DNA from: Gracilimonas halophila
Lineage (GTDB): Bacteria; Bacteroidota; Rhodothermia; Balneolales; Balneolaceae
DNA: 64,000 bases
Reading direction: 5' to 3'
NCBI RefSeq assembly: GCF_042684365.1
Contig: NZ_JBHULI010000022.1
Coordinates: forward strand, 1 to 64,000
The position numbers were made by a program, and so were the translations under genes. Below, piece by piece: positions 17,850-26,927 of the stretch. Position 1 is the stretch's first letter; the number at the start of each line of letters is the position of its first letter. The notes below the pieces were generated by a model. The model saw nothing but the letters and a program-made list of their open reading frames with translations, ran no database searches and was not told the origin of the DNA.

Positions 17850-20800
17850 TTAAGCCTGAATTGTTTCAGTCTTTTTGCTACGGAATAATTCCTTAAACCA
17901 CTCGATGGTCATGCTTAATGAAACGGATAATACCGGAGTGATGAACAGAGTCAGTATCGATCCGAACATCAACCCGCCAATAACGGCTTTGGCCAGTGGT
18001 GACCATGTTTCTGCTCCGGAGCCTAATTCCAAAGAGAGCGGGATCATGGAACAGATGGTGGTGATGGCGGTCAGTAATATCGGGCGCATCCGTCGGCGAC
18101 AGGCCTCCAGTATTTGTGAAAGAAGTTCCGAATCTTTTACGGTCGGTTTTTCCTTCCAGAAGAACACCGGGATAAAGAGGTTCCTCCAGCTTACGGATTT
18201 GCGATTCAGCAGATCATAATCGGTGTCTTTGGTATAAAGATGCATATAATCAACAAGTACAATCCCGTTGTTCACGATAATACCCACCAGCATAAATATT
18301 CCGATCTGTGCCGTGGTGCTCAGGGCATCACCAATAAGGAATAAGAATGCAAGCGCACCAAACATAGCCAAAGGAATACAAAGCCAGATCACAAAGGGAT
18401 CACGGAAGTTCTCGAAGAGGGAAGCCATGATCATGAACATCAGTACCAATGCAGCTAAGAGTGCGAATCCAAATTCGGATTGCCCCTGCTGGGTCTCGGC
18501 GGTTCCTCCGGTGAACTCATATCGATAACCGTCCGGGAGTACAATTTCCTGCTCTACAAAGTCTCGTATCACCTGCTCATATTCCAGCGCATTTCCCTGT
18601 ACCTGAATGTTTACATCGAGCACGGTTTCACGGTCACGTCGCTGGAAGGAATCTACACCGCGAACAGGGACAAACTCACCAATGGCCTGAATAGGTACTC
18701 TTTGACCTTCAAATTCAAATACTTCCAGATCAAAAAGATCTTCACGGCTGGTAAGGGCCTGTTTCTGAGTGCGTACTTCTATGGGGATCTCGCGGCCTTC
18801 ATTGATATAATATCCTGCCTGATTACCCAGCGTTTGTGTTCTCAAATTACCGGCTACGGTATTTAAGTTTGTACCGATTCGCGCTAGCCGTTCCCGATCT
18901 GCAATAAAGTGTAATTCCGGAGTGGGGTCGGTTCTTCCATTATCCACATCAATAACGGTGGGATCTTCCATTAACCGGGCTTCAATTCGGTTAGAGATGG
19001 CGAGGAGTTCTTCAATTTCAGCACCGATCAAACTTAAGCGAATGGAGTTACCGCCTGAGTCCCAGCCCCGGCCGAAGTTCAATCCTCCGCCCTCAACCCG
19101 AACCCTTACATCTACGCCGGGAGCAGTTAATTCTTCCCGAAGTAAAACAGCAAATTCCGTACTGGTTTGTTCCCGCTCCATTTCCGGAACGAGCGTTATA
19201 CTGATCTCACCGCGGTTGGATTGAGCGCTCCAACGGCTTCTCCCGATGGTAGTGATCATGGTCTCAACTTCAGGGAGCTCACTTACACGCTGACTGAAGT
19301 CATCTAATACATTTGCGGTTCTGATGAGCTGACTTCCTTCCGGCAGACTTATATTAATATCAATTTGCCCGGAATCTGCTTCAGGAAATCCTTCTTTACT
19401 GATATTAGTATATAGGAAGAAGGTACTGACAGCTATCACCACCATACTTAACAGTGGAATCCATTTGTGGTGAAATAACCATCGCATGGAACTGATATAA
19501 ATTCTTTCAAGCTTTGCAATTCCTCTGAAGGCAAGATTTTTGGTATTGAATTGTTTGGCATCCAGGATCAGCAAAGAAATAACGGGAACGAGGATGATGG
19601 AGGATAAAAACGAAAATCCGATCGCGAAACAGATGGCGTAAGCAAATTCCCTGAAGAAAGCTCCCTGTGTTCCCGATATCAGAATGATAGGAATGAATAC
19701 ACCAAGTGTGGTAAGGGTTGAACCGAGCAGTGCACCGATCACTTCATTAGTTCCTTTGAGGGCAGCCTCGAATCTGGAAAGTCCTTCTTCAAGTTTACGG
19801 GATATACTTTCGGTTACCACAATGGAATTATCCACCAAAAGCCCGATGGCCAGAGCGAGGGCAGAAATGGTAAGGATATTAAGAGTCAGGTCTGCTGCGT
19901 ACATGGCCGCAAAACTGGCCGCGATTGAAACGGGAATGGTTGAAGCCACAACCAACGAGATTCTCCATCCGCCCATAAAAATGAGGATCACCAGAATCAC
20001 AACTACAAGGGCGGCTAATGCTGACTGAGCTAAATTATTGATTGAATCTTCAATGGTTTTCCCTTCATCGGAAAGCACTCTGAGGGTAACACCGGGAGGC
20101 AGTATCTCGTTGATCTCAGGAACTAACGCCTTCACATCATTTACTACATCGAGGGTGTTAGCATCGGAGTTTTTCTGAACTTCTACCGAAACGCTGTTCT
20201 TGCCATTTACTTTAACAAGGCTTTCAATATCCGTGAATCCGTCACTGACTTCGGCTACATCTTCAACCCGAATGGGAATATCATTTTCCGAGACCCGAAC
20301 AATGGTGTTGGAGATCTGTTCTACAGTTTGATAAGTAGATTGCGCTCTGATACTGTAATTGATTTTATCAGAGACAATATTTCCAATAGGTAATTGTACG
20401 TTATTTGAACGGAGTGCATTTTCGATATCAGCTGGAACAAGATTGTATTGTGCCAGCGACATAGGCGATACGTCCACATAAATACGTCGTTCCAGACCAC
20501 CTTGAGTTTCAGCAGAAGCGAGTCCTTCGATTCTCTCGAGACGGGTTTCAACCAGTTCGAGACCTATGTTTCTCAATTCATCCAGACCACGATTTTCTGC
20601 ATCAATACTGAGCCGCATAATAGGCCGGTTCTCAGGGTCAAACTGAAAAATAACCGGTTCACGGGCTTGCTGGGGAAGGTCTCCACGTATCTGATCTAAT
20701 GCTTTTCGAACTTTGAGTTCCGTTTTTCGGATATCCGCCCCGTCACGTAAACGCAGTATGATGAAGGCACTTCCCCGGCTAACGCGGGCTTCGAGGGTTT

Positions 20801-21041
20801 CAATGCCTTCGATGGCAGAAAGTGCACCTTCAATGGGATTTACAATGATCCGGTTGATGTCTTCCGGGGCTACGTTCTGATATCCAGTGGATACAGCTAA
20901 TACCGGAATATTAAAGGAAGGGTAGAGGGTGATCTTTAGGTTTGTCAATGAAAATATCCCGAATCCGATCACGATCAGGGTCATCATGATAACCGTGATA
21001 GGGCGTTTTAGAATACTTCCGGCTACACTGAATTGCTTCAT
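17850..21041 (-). CDS. Efflux RND transporter permease (second of the pair)
   Basis: 1063 residues, an AcrB/SwrC-type RND pump: a TM helix at residues 12-32, a large periplasmic loop, TM2-6, a second loop, then TM8-12. The proton-relay helix reads GLLVDNSIVVTES, so the first Asp is kept and the second is Asn. In the TM10 equivalent IVNNGIVLVDY stands where AcrB has Lys. Its start overlaps the stop of the upstream permease by 4 bases (21038-21041), so the two are translationally coupled and may form a hetero-oligomer as MdtBC does. The substrate is unknown. Confidence 0.93.
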   Translation of the reverse strand: MKQFSVAGSILKRPITVIMMTLIVIGFGIFSLTNLKITLYPSFNIPVLAVSTGYQNVAPEDINRIIVNPIEGALSAIEGIETLEARVSRGSAFIILRLRDGADIRKTELKVRKALDQIRGDLPQQAREPVIFQFDPENRPIMRLSIDAENRGLDELRNIGLELVETRLERIEGLASAETQGGLERRIYVDVSPMSLAQYNLVPADIENALRSNNVQLPIGNIVSDKINYSIRAQSTYQTVEQISNTIVRVSENDIPIRVEDVAEVSDGFTDIESLVKVNGKNSVSVEVQKNSDANTLDVVNDVKALVPEINEILPPGVTLRVLSDEGKTIEDSINNLAQSALAALVVVILVILIFMGGWRISLVVASTIPVSIAASFAAMYAADLTLNILTISALALAIGLLVDNSIVVTESISRKLEEGLSRFEAALKGTNEVIGALLGSTLTTLGVFIPIILISGTQGAFFREFAYAICFAIGFSFLSSIILVPVISLLILDAKQFNTKNLAFRGIAKLERIYISSMRWLFHHKWIPLLSMVVIAVSTFFLYTNISKEGFPEADSGQIDINISLPEGSQLIRTANVLDDFSQRVSELPEVETMITTIGRSRWSAQSNRGEISITLVPEMEREQTSTEFAVLLREELTAPGVDVRVRVEGGGLNFGRGWDSGGNSIRLSLIGAEIEELLAISNRIEARLMEDPTVIDVDNGRTDPTPELHFIADRERLARIGTNLNTVAGNLRTQTLGNQAGYYINEGREIPIEVRTQKQALTSREDLFDLEVFEFEGQRVPIQAIGEFVPVRGVDSFQRRDRETVLDVNIQVQGNALEYEQVIRDFVEQEIVLPDGYRYEFTGGTAETQQGQSEFGFALLAALVLMFMIMASLFENFRDPFVIWLCIPLAMFGALAFLFLIGDALSTTAQIGIFMLVGIIVNNGIVLVDYMHLYTKDTDYDLLNRKSVSWRNLFIPVFFWKEKPTVKDSELLSQILEACRRRMRPILLTAITTICSMIPLSLELGSGAETWSPLAKAVIGGLMFGSILTLFITPVLSVSLSMTIEWFKELFRSKKTETIQA

Positions 21042-24000
21042 GCCAATACCTCCTGAGGTTTAGCTAACGGGTCTTCTTTGTGAACGGCATCAAAACCAAG
21101 TTTTTCAACCCAGCCATTTATAATATTATAAAAACAAGGCACAACAAACAGCATAAGCAGGGTACTCATGGTGAGTCCGCCAATTACGGTTCTGGCCATT
21201 GGACTCCAGGTTTCGGAGCCGGTACCAAGTTCCAGTGCAAGTGGAACCATCGATAGAATGGTGGTAAATGCGGTCATAAGAATAGGACGGAGACGTCGTG
21301 TTGCTCCTTCAACAACAGCTTCTTTACGGTTGGTGCCCCGGGCTTGTAAAATTTTGATGTAATCGATCATTACGATACCGTTGTTTACTACAATACCGGT
21401 GAGTAAGATCAGCCCAACCATTGAAGTAACACTGATGGAAGTACCGGTTACCCAAAGCATTAGCAATACTCCGGTTAAAGCAAGGGGGATCGTAAGGATG
21501 ATGATGAATGGTTCTACCAGACTTTCGAATTGGGAGGCCATTACCATGTAAGTAAGTATACCGGCGATCATAAATGCGATCATGAGGAAGCCGAAAGACT
21601 CAGCTTGTTCCTCAGCAGTACCGGAGATCTCATAGCGATATTCATCGGGCCAGTTTACCTGATCCAACTGTTCGCGTGCCTGTGAAGATGCTGCAGCAAG
21701 GTCAATTCCGGCAAGCTCGGCAGTAACTTCAACTACACGTTCCTGGTCAATTCGGAGTACGTTGGTAGGACCTGTGTAACGTTCAACACGAGCCAAGTTT
21801 TTAAGTGGCATCCACTCTCCGGCCGGTGTTTGAACCTGAATATTTTCGAGGTCCACTGACTGAGCTTTATCTTGCGGAGCAAGCTCTACTACAACTTCAA
21901 ACTCTACACCTTGATCAACAAAGGCGGTAGCTATATTTCCTTTTACGGCATTACTTACGGCGCTTGCAACCTGATTGGTGTTCATTCCTACTCGTGAAAT
22001 GCGCTCGCGATCCATAATAAGCCTTAATTCCGGACGTCCCTGATCGGAAGAGCTGAATACGCTGTTGATCCCTTCAATATCAAGGAGATCTTCTTTTACG
22101 CCTTCCGCAAGTTCTTGCTTGGTGTCAGGGTCATACCCAAAGATCTGGACGATCAACCCATTTTCACCATCAGGGCTGAGAGGGTCAATGATCACTTCCT
22201 GAATTTCAACTCCGGGCACTACTTGAAGTTCACGGATCAGACTATTGGTGATCTCAGATTGTGAACGATCCCGGTCATTTTGTGAGACAAGTTCAACCCG
22301 GACGGTTCCGGTAAATCCTCCCGGATCATCGGCACCTTCAATTCCTTCTTTGTCGCCATAATCGGAAACGATAAGCCGGGCTTCGGGTACTTCCTGCTGA
22401 ACGATGGCTTCAACTTGACCCATAGAACGTTCGAGTTCAAATAAATTTACTCCCGGTTCCCGCTGAACTTCCAGTACAAATGCATTTTCATCTACCCTGG
22501 GGAAGAATTCTCCGCCGATCACATAGAATAGTGGAAGACTGGCCAAAAATAAGAGGACAGCACTTATCACAACTAAACCACTGCGGTCGATCACTTTCTG
22601 CAATTGATCGTGGTACGTTTTTTCAAGTTTCTGGAGCATGTTTGTGAAAAATGTCGCCACTTTATTCTTGGCCTGAAAATCAACGGCTTTCTCTTTATAG
22701 AACTGAGAGGTCATCAATGGGATCAGGGTAAGGGCAACCAGTGCTGAAATGACCAGTGAGAAAGAAATTGTAAGGGCAAGATCCCGGAACAAAAAGCCGG
22801 CGATGCCCGGAACAAATAAAATGGGTAAGAAAACCACCAATGTGGTGATGGTGGAAACAACGACCGGTACGGCAACTTCTTTAGCTCCATTTATGGATGC
22901 TTCATCACGGTTGGCTCCTTCTTCCCTGAAATGGAATATATTTTCCAATACCACTACCGCATTATCAACCACTAACCCAACGGCAAGGGTGAGGCCGGAA
23001 AGGGAAATGATATTCAGACTAAGGTCTGCCATATCCATCACCAAGAAAGTGGTTATAATGGAAACAGGGATGGATATAGCAATGATCATAGCAGAACGGC
23101 CGCTTCTTAAAAAGACCAATAAGATCAATACAACTAATATAATAGCTTGAACTCCGGTCATGAGCAGGTTGCTGATGGATTGCTCGATGAAATCGGCTTT
23201 ATTGGTCAGTACCCCAACACGAACATCATTAGGAAGGCTGCGTTGTATTTCTTCAAGATTATCAACTACGGCGTTTGCTGCAGTAACCACATTGGCATCA
23301 CTTTGCCGGTAGATATTCAGTACTACACCATCTTCGCCATTCACCCGAACATTACCAATGGGCTGTGCAATACCGTCATCAACAGTTGCAACATCCTTGA
23401 GCAATAACGGCTGTCCGTCACGAACAGTGATAATGGTATTACGAATTTGATCTACATTCTTGAACTCACCAATTGTTCTCAGGGAATAATTGGTATTTCC
23501 TTCGGTAAGCTGCCCTGCCGGAACCTGAATATTTTCCTGCTGCAGTTTTTGAGAAATTTCAGCAATCGTCAGATTGTAAAGTCTCATCTGCTGATTGTTG
23601 ATCCGGACGTTAATCTGTCTTTCCAGACCACCGGAAGTTTCAGCAGATGCAATGCCATTGATCCGCTCGATCCTTTGTTCAAGCACTTGCTTGGAATAGG
23701 TTCTAAGCTCTCGTGCACTGCGGGCATTAGATGTTACGGTAAGAACCACAATGGGTTCCTGATTTGGATCATATGAAAACACCAGGGGCGTTTCGGCATC
23801 ATCCGGAATTTGTCGTTCCACAAAACCCAGTTCTTTCCGAACATCATTTTCAGCTTGATAGAGATCGGTTCCCCATTCAAAATTCAGTTTAACAACCGAT
23901 GCTCCCTGACTGGATAGAGACCGGACTCGACGGATACCGCTGATACTTCCAACAGATTCCTCAATAGGCCGGGTAACCAGGGTTTCGATATCTTCTGGGG

Positions 24001-24166
24001 CTACCCCTTCGTAACTGGTATATACAGTGATCGTAGGGAAGGAGACATCAGGGTATAGATTAAGTCGCAAATTCTGCAGGCCATACATACCAAAGCCCAA
24101 CAGAATCAGAGTAGTCATCAAAAATGTAATTGGACGGTCAACCGCCAGTTTGGACAAAGATCCCAT
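21038..24166 (-). CDS. Efflux RND transporter permease (first of the pair)
   Basis: 1042 residues with the same architecture as its downstream neighbour but clearly diverged (TM4 GLVVDNAVVVLEN, TM10 region GIVVNNGIVMIDY, and YPDVSFPTITVYTSYEGVAP near the N-terminus). It sits in the inner membrane and, with the adaptor encoded 8 bases upstream, would export hydrophobic or amphipathic compounds across the envelope. No TolC-type outer-membrane gene is in the operon, so a channel must be shared from elsewhere. Confidence 0.93.
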   Translation of the reverse strand: MGSLSKLAVDRPITFLMTTLILLGFGMYGLQNLRLNLYPDVSFPTITVYTSYEGVAPEDIETLVTRPIEESVGSISGIRRVRSLSSQGASVVKLNFEWGTDLYQAENDVRKELGFVERQIPDDAETPLVFSYDPNQEPIVVLTVTSNARSARELRTYSKQVLEQRIERINGIASAETSGGLERQINVRINNQQMRLYNLTIAEISQKLQQENIQVPAGQLTEGNTNYSLRTIGEFKNVDQIRNTIITVRDGQPLLLKDVATVDDGIAQPIGNVRVNGEDGVVLNIYRQSDANVVTAANAVVDNLEEIQRSLPNDVRVGVLTNKADFIEQSISNLLMTGVQAIILVVLILLVFLRSGRSAMIIAISIPVSIITTFLVMDMADLSLNIISLSGLTLAVGLVVDNAVVVLENIFHFREEGANRDEASINGAKEVAVPVVVSTITTLVVFLPILFVPGIAGFLFRDLALTISFSLVISALVALTLIPLMTSQFYKEKAVDFQAKNKVATFFTNMLQKLEKTYHDQLQKVIDRSGLVVISAVLLFLASLPLFYVIGGEFFPRVDENAFVLEVQREPGVNLFELERSMGQVEAIVQQEVPEARLIVSDYGDKEGIEGADDPGGFTGTVRVELVSQNDRDRSQSEITNSLIRELQVVPGVEIQEVIIDPLSPDGENGLIVQIFGYDPDTKQELAEGVKEDLLDIEGINSVFSSSDQGRPELRLIMDRERISRVGMNTNQVASAVSNAVKGNIATAFVDQGVEFEVVVELAPQDKAQSVDLENIQVQTPAGEWMPLKNLARVERYTGPTNVLRIDQERVVEVTAELAGIDLAAASSQAREQLDQVNWPDEYRYEISGTAEEQAESFGFLMIAFMIAGILTYMVMASQFESLVEPFIIILTIPLALTGVLLMLWVTGTSISVTSMVGLILLTGIVVNNGIVMIDYIKILQARGTNRKEAVVEGATRRLRPILMTAFTTILSMVPLALELGTGSETWSPMARTVIGGLTMSTLLMLFVVPCFYNIINGWVEKLGFDAVHKEDPLAKPQEVLA

Positions 24167-24174
24167 TGGTTCCT

Positions 24175-25545
24175 TTAGTTTGAAGTTGAATCAGCGTTCT
24201 CGGCTTGTTGTTCTCTAAGGTCCCGGAGATAGGCCATACGTTCTTCACGCGACATACCCTGCATTTTCTCACGTGCTTCTGCACGTTCTTCTTCGCTCAT
24301 ATTTGCCAGAGGGTTTTGCCCGGGCGCTCTACCATTATTAGTTGCAGGTTGGTCCTCATTACCGCCAATTTGACGTTCTTCAGGGGCCTGAAAGCGATCA
24401 CCGGAAGCAACAGAGATTCGTGCGCCGTCTTCAAGTCCACTTTGTCCGGTAACAATGATCTTATCACCCGGAAGCAGGCCGGCAAGTACTTCGATCCTGT
24501 CACCTTGCTCGATCCCGAGATCAAGTTCCCGGCGTTCGGCTACTGAATCGCCTCGGGAAACAAATACAGAATAGGTTCTTTCAAGGTCGATGGTATTGGT
24601 TTCAGGATTGATGACCGTTTCCACTTGCTCTACAAGAGCACTTCGTGGTACGATCATGGCTTGTTCTTTTCTGGTGATATTGATGACATTTTCAACCAAT
24701 ACACCGGGATAAATGGCATCTCCGGTTTGAGTTAACGTGATCACAACCTCTCCTAAGCCGGTAGTTGGGTCAAGCTGAGGACTTTTTCGGGATACAATAC
24801 CGCGGGCATTCACCTCACTTTCATTAGATATACGCATATTTACTTCCTGCCCGATCTTAACAGCCCTCCAGTCCTGAACAGGTAAATAGATTCTGGACTC
24901 ATACCCATTTGTGCTTGCTATCTGAAATAGTTCTGTACCTGTACTTGCAATGTCACCCACTTCAAGAGCCCTCGAAACAACCACTCCATTAACCGGCGAT
25001 TTAACTACAGTGTTATTGAAGTTCTCCTGAGCCTGGGTTAGAGAAGACCGGGCAGACTCGAATTGAGCTATTGAATTTTGATATGAAGCTTGTGCAATAT
25101 CAAGTTCAGATTCGCTGGTAAGATCACGCTCATTAAGGCGTTGTTGGCGAACATATTCTGAGCTGTCTCGTTGTAATGCAATGCGGCTTTGTTCAACTTG
25201 AGAACGGGCCTGAGTTAATTGATCCCGGAAAGTGGCATCGTAGATCTTGGCAAGAGCTTGTCCCTGACGAACAGTGTCACCAAGGTCAACGTAAAATTCT
25301 GTGATCCTGTTGCTTACCTGAGGTTGTACGGAAATGACATTCTGTGCTTTCACATTTCCATATGAACGAACCTGTTCAGCAATACTGCCGATCTCAATTT
25401 CATTGGTTTCTACACTGGTAGTTCTCTGCCCGGCTTGTCCCCCAAACCTTGAGAAGTTGGATTGGCCGTTTTCGCCCGAGTTATTTCCCCCGCAGCTTAT
25501 GATGAATATGCTTAAAAAGGATAATAGGAATGCTGTCTTTTTCAC
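24175..25545 (-). CDS. RND efflux periplasmic adaptor lipoprotein
   Basis: 456 residues. A lipoprotein signal ends at SCGGN (Cys about 18). Next come a barrel-sandwich/lipoyl half-motif (about 60-100), a helical hairpin rich in Gln (RSQVEQSRIALQRDSSEYVRQQ), the second half (VVKSPVNGVVVSRALEVGD), a beta-barrel and a membrane-proximal domain. The tail after about residue 390 is low-complexity and highly charged (SEEERAEAREKMQGMSREE), unusual for the family. It is the first gene of the operon, with a palindrome upstream. Confidence 0.92.
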   Translation of the reverse strand: MKKTAFLLSFLSIFIISCGGNNSGENGQSNFSRFGGQAGQRTTSVETNEIEIGSIAEQVRSYGNVKAQNVISVQPQVSNRITEFYVDLGDTVRQGQALAKIYDATFRDQLTQARSQVEQSRIALQRDSSEYVRQQRLNERDLTSESELDIAQASYQNSIAQFESARSSLTQAQENFNNTVVKSPVNGVVVSRALEVGDIASTGTELFQIASTNGYESRIYLPVQDWRAVKIGQEVNMRISNESEVNARGIVSRKSPQLDPTTGLGEVVITLTQTGDAIYPGVLVENVINITRKEQAMIVPRSALVEQVETVINPETNTIDLERTYSVFVSRGDSVAERRELDLGIEQGDRIEVLAGLLPGDKIIVTGQSGLEDGARISVASGDRFQAPEERQIGGNEDQPATNNGRAPGQNPLANMSEEERAEAREKMQGMSREERMAYLRDLREQQAENADSTSN

Positions 25546-25581
25546 TTGATCGATTTTGAATTTTTGAATCTTAAAATGCTT

Positions 25582-25605
25582 CTGAACTTATACATATAAG
25601 TTCAG
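25582..25605. promoter_or_regulatory. Palindromic operator upstream of the RND operon
   Basis: A perfect inverted repeat with 11-base arms, CTGAACTTATA and TATAAGTTCAG, separated by CA. It starts 37 bases upstream of the adaptor start codon, in the expected promoter/5' UTR zone. The shape fits a dimeric repressor site such as TetR or MarR family members use for efflux genes. There is no T run after it in the - direction, which argues against a terminator. No regulator gene is adjacent. Confidence 0.6.
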
Positions 25606-25738
25606 CAGAAAGTTTGTTTTTACAAGGGTTAATTATGTAAAAAAAAGAAATTATATGTTTCTATTTGCAATGAATGAAAGGAAATGAATGCTTATCTTTA
25701 TCTTAGATGTCAATCATTCATTAAACTTTTGCTCATAC

Positions 25739-26395
25739 ATGAAATTTTTTATCGATACAGCTGACCTAGACGAAATCAAAGAAGCCAATGATCTTGGTGT
25801 ATTGGATGGGGTTACAACGAATCCAAGTCTTTGTGCAAAAATTGGAGTTAAAGATTTTGAGGGGCATATAGCCAAGATATGTGATATTGTTGAGGGAGAT
25901 GTATCTGCAGAAGTTGTGTCTACAACTTATGACGAGATCGTAGAGGAAGGTCGTAAGATCGCTGAGATCGCAGATAACGTAGTAGTGAAAGTGCCATTGA
26001 TCAAAGATGGTATCAAGGCTATTAAAACATTTTCTGAAGAGGGAATTAAGACGAATTGTACGCTTTGCTTCTCTGCAACACAGGCTTTGATCGCTGCAAA
26101 AGCAGGTGCTACTTATATTTCTCCATTTCTGGGAAGATTAGATGATATTTCCACGGAAGGAATGCAACTTATCAGAGACATTGTACAGATCTATGATAAT
26201 TATGGGTACCAAACCGAAGTTCTTGCAGCGAGTATACGTCACCCAATGCATGTACTTGAATGTGCGAAAGAGGGAGCAGATGTAGCAACTATGCCACTGA
26301 GTGTGATAAAAGGATTGCTGAAGCATCCGCTTACTGACAGCGGACTCGAGCGTTTTCTTCAGGATTGGGAAGATCTTCAGAATAGCCTGAAATGA
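25739..26395 (+). CDS. fsa: Fructose-6-phosphate aldolase / transaldolase-like protein
   Basis: 218 residues from ATG 25739, the typical start MKFFIDTADLDEI; a longer frame upstream adds only non-conserved residues. The short transaldolase family (TalC/FSA) is shown by GVTTNPSL, the Schiff-base lysine in VVKVPLIKDG, and TLCFSATQALIAAKAGATYISPFLGRLDD. It either moves dihydroxyacetone units in the pentose phosphate pathway or cleaves fructose 6-phosphate; sequence alone does not decide. It is monocistronic with its own terminator. Confidence 0.92.
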   Translation: MKFFIDTADLDEIKEANDLGVLDGVTTNPSLCAKIGVKDFEGHIAKICDIVEGDVSAEVVSTTYDEIVEEGRKIAEIADNVVVKVPLIKDGIKAIKTFSEEGIKTNCTLCFSATQALIAAKAGATYISPFLGRLDDISTEGMQLIRDIVQIYDNYGYQTEVLAASIRHPMHVLECAKEGADVATMPLSVIKGLLKHPLTDSGLERFLQDWEDLQNSLK

Positions 26396-26430
26396 TCACC
26401 TGATCGAAGATGTTTTTATTCGGACATTGA

Positions 26431-26460
26431 AGCGAAGGAGTAAATTCCTTCGCTTTTTTA
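26431..26460 (+). terminator. Terminator after fsa
   Basis: AGCGAAGGA and TCCTTCGCT pair over 9 bp around GTAAAT, followed by TTTTTTA. Confidence 0.85.
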
Positions 26461-26467
26461 TGCTCTT

Positions 26468-26785
26468 TTAAATGGAAAGGAATAAAAAAAGCCCAAAAAT
26501 GATGTTGGGAATAGTGCCAAATTTTGCTTCTTCCCAGTCTTTCCATATCAATGTTTGCGAAAGGGTAACTCCTGATACTCCAACACCGATGTAATAAGGT
26601 GAATTTCCCAGATATAAAATAGCCATCGAAATAAAGAGGAATGAAGCAAGCAGCCAGATCATGCCTGAGGCCTTATTGATGGGCATTTTAAGTTCTTCGA
26701 CCTTGGCAAGTTCAAATGCTTTTAGAAACCCAAGCAGATGGATCAACCCATGGATGACAATGAATAGCGCGAATGCTGTCTTCAT
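26468..26785 (-). CDS. Small integral membrane protein, unknown function
   Basis: 105 residues with about four hydrophobic segments (AFALFIVIHGLIHLLGF, SGMIWLLASFLFISMAILYLG, YYIGVGVSGVTLSQTLIW, IPNIIFGLFLFLS). The first helix carries an HGLIHLLGF motif with two His that could bind metal or haem, but this is speculative. A Shine-Dalgarno GGAGG lies upstream of the ATG. I do not recognise the family. It is convergent with fsa and transcribed alone. Confidence 0.75.
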   Translation of the reverse strand: MKTAFALFIVIHGLIHLLGFLKAFELAKVEELKMPINKASGMIWLLASFLFISMAILYLGNSPYYIGVGVSGVTLSQTLIWKDWEEAKFGTIPNIIFGLFLFLSI

Positions 26786-26927
26786 AATAAACCTCCGGAA
26801 GTTGTAGGGTAGATTTTAAGGTATCATCATGTAGATTCAATGAAGATTATATTGATTTACATTTTCTTCTTTTCCTTTATGATTCTGTTAACCTACATTT
26901 CAAGACTTTTTAATCAATCCATCTTTC

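Noticed and set aside
18268..24546. Open frames on the + strand across the RND operon
   Set aside because: Antisense shadows of long coding regions, with no protein family signal.
25664..25700. fsa promoter TTTG...TATCTTTA
   Set aside because: The spacing is 25 bases and the -7 box has A in the last position, so the match is too weak to list.
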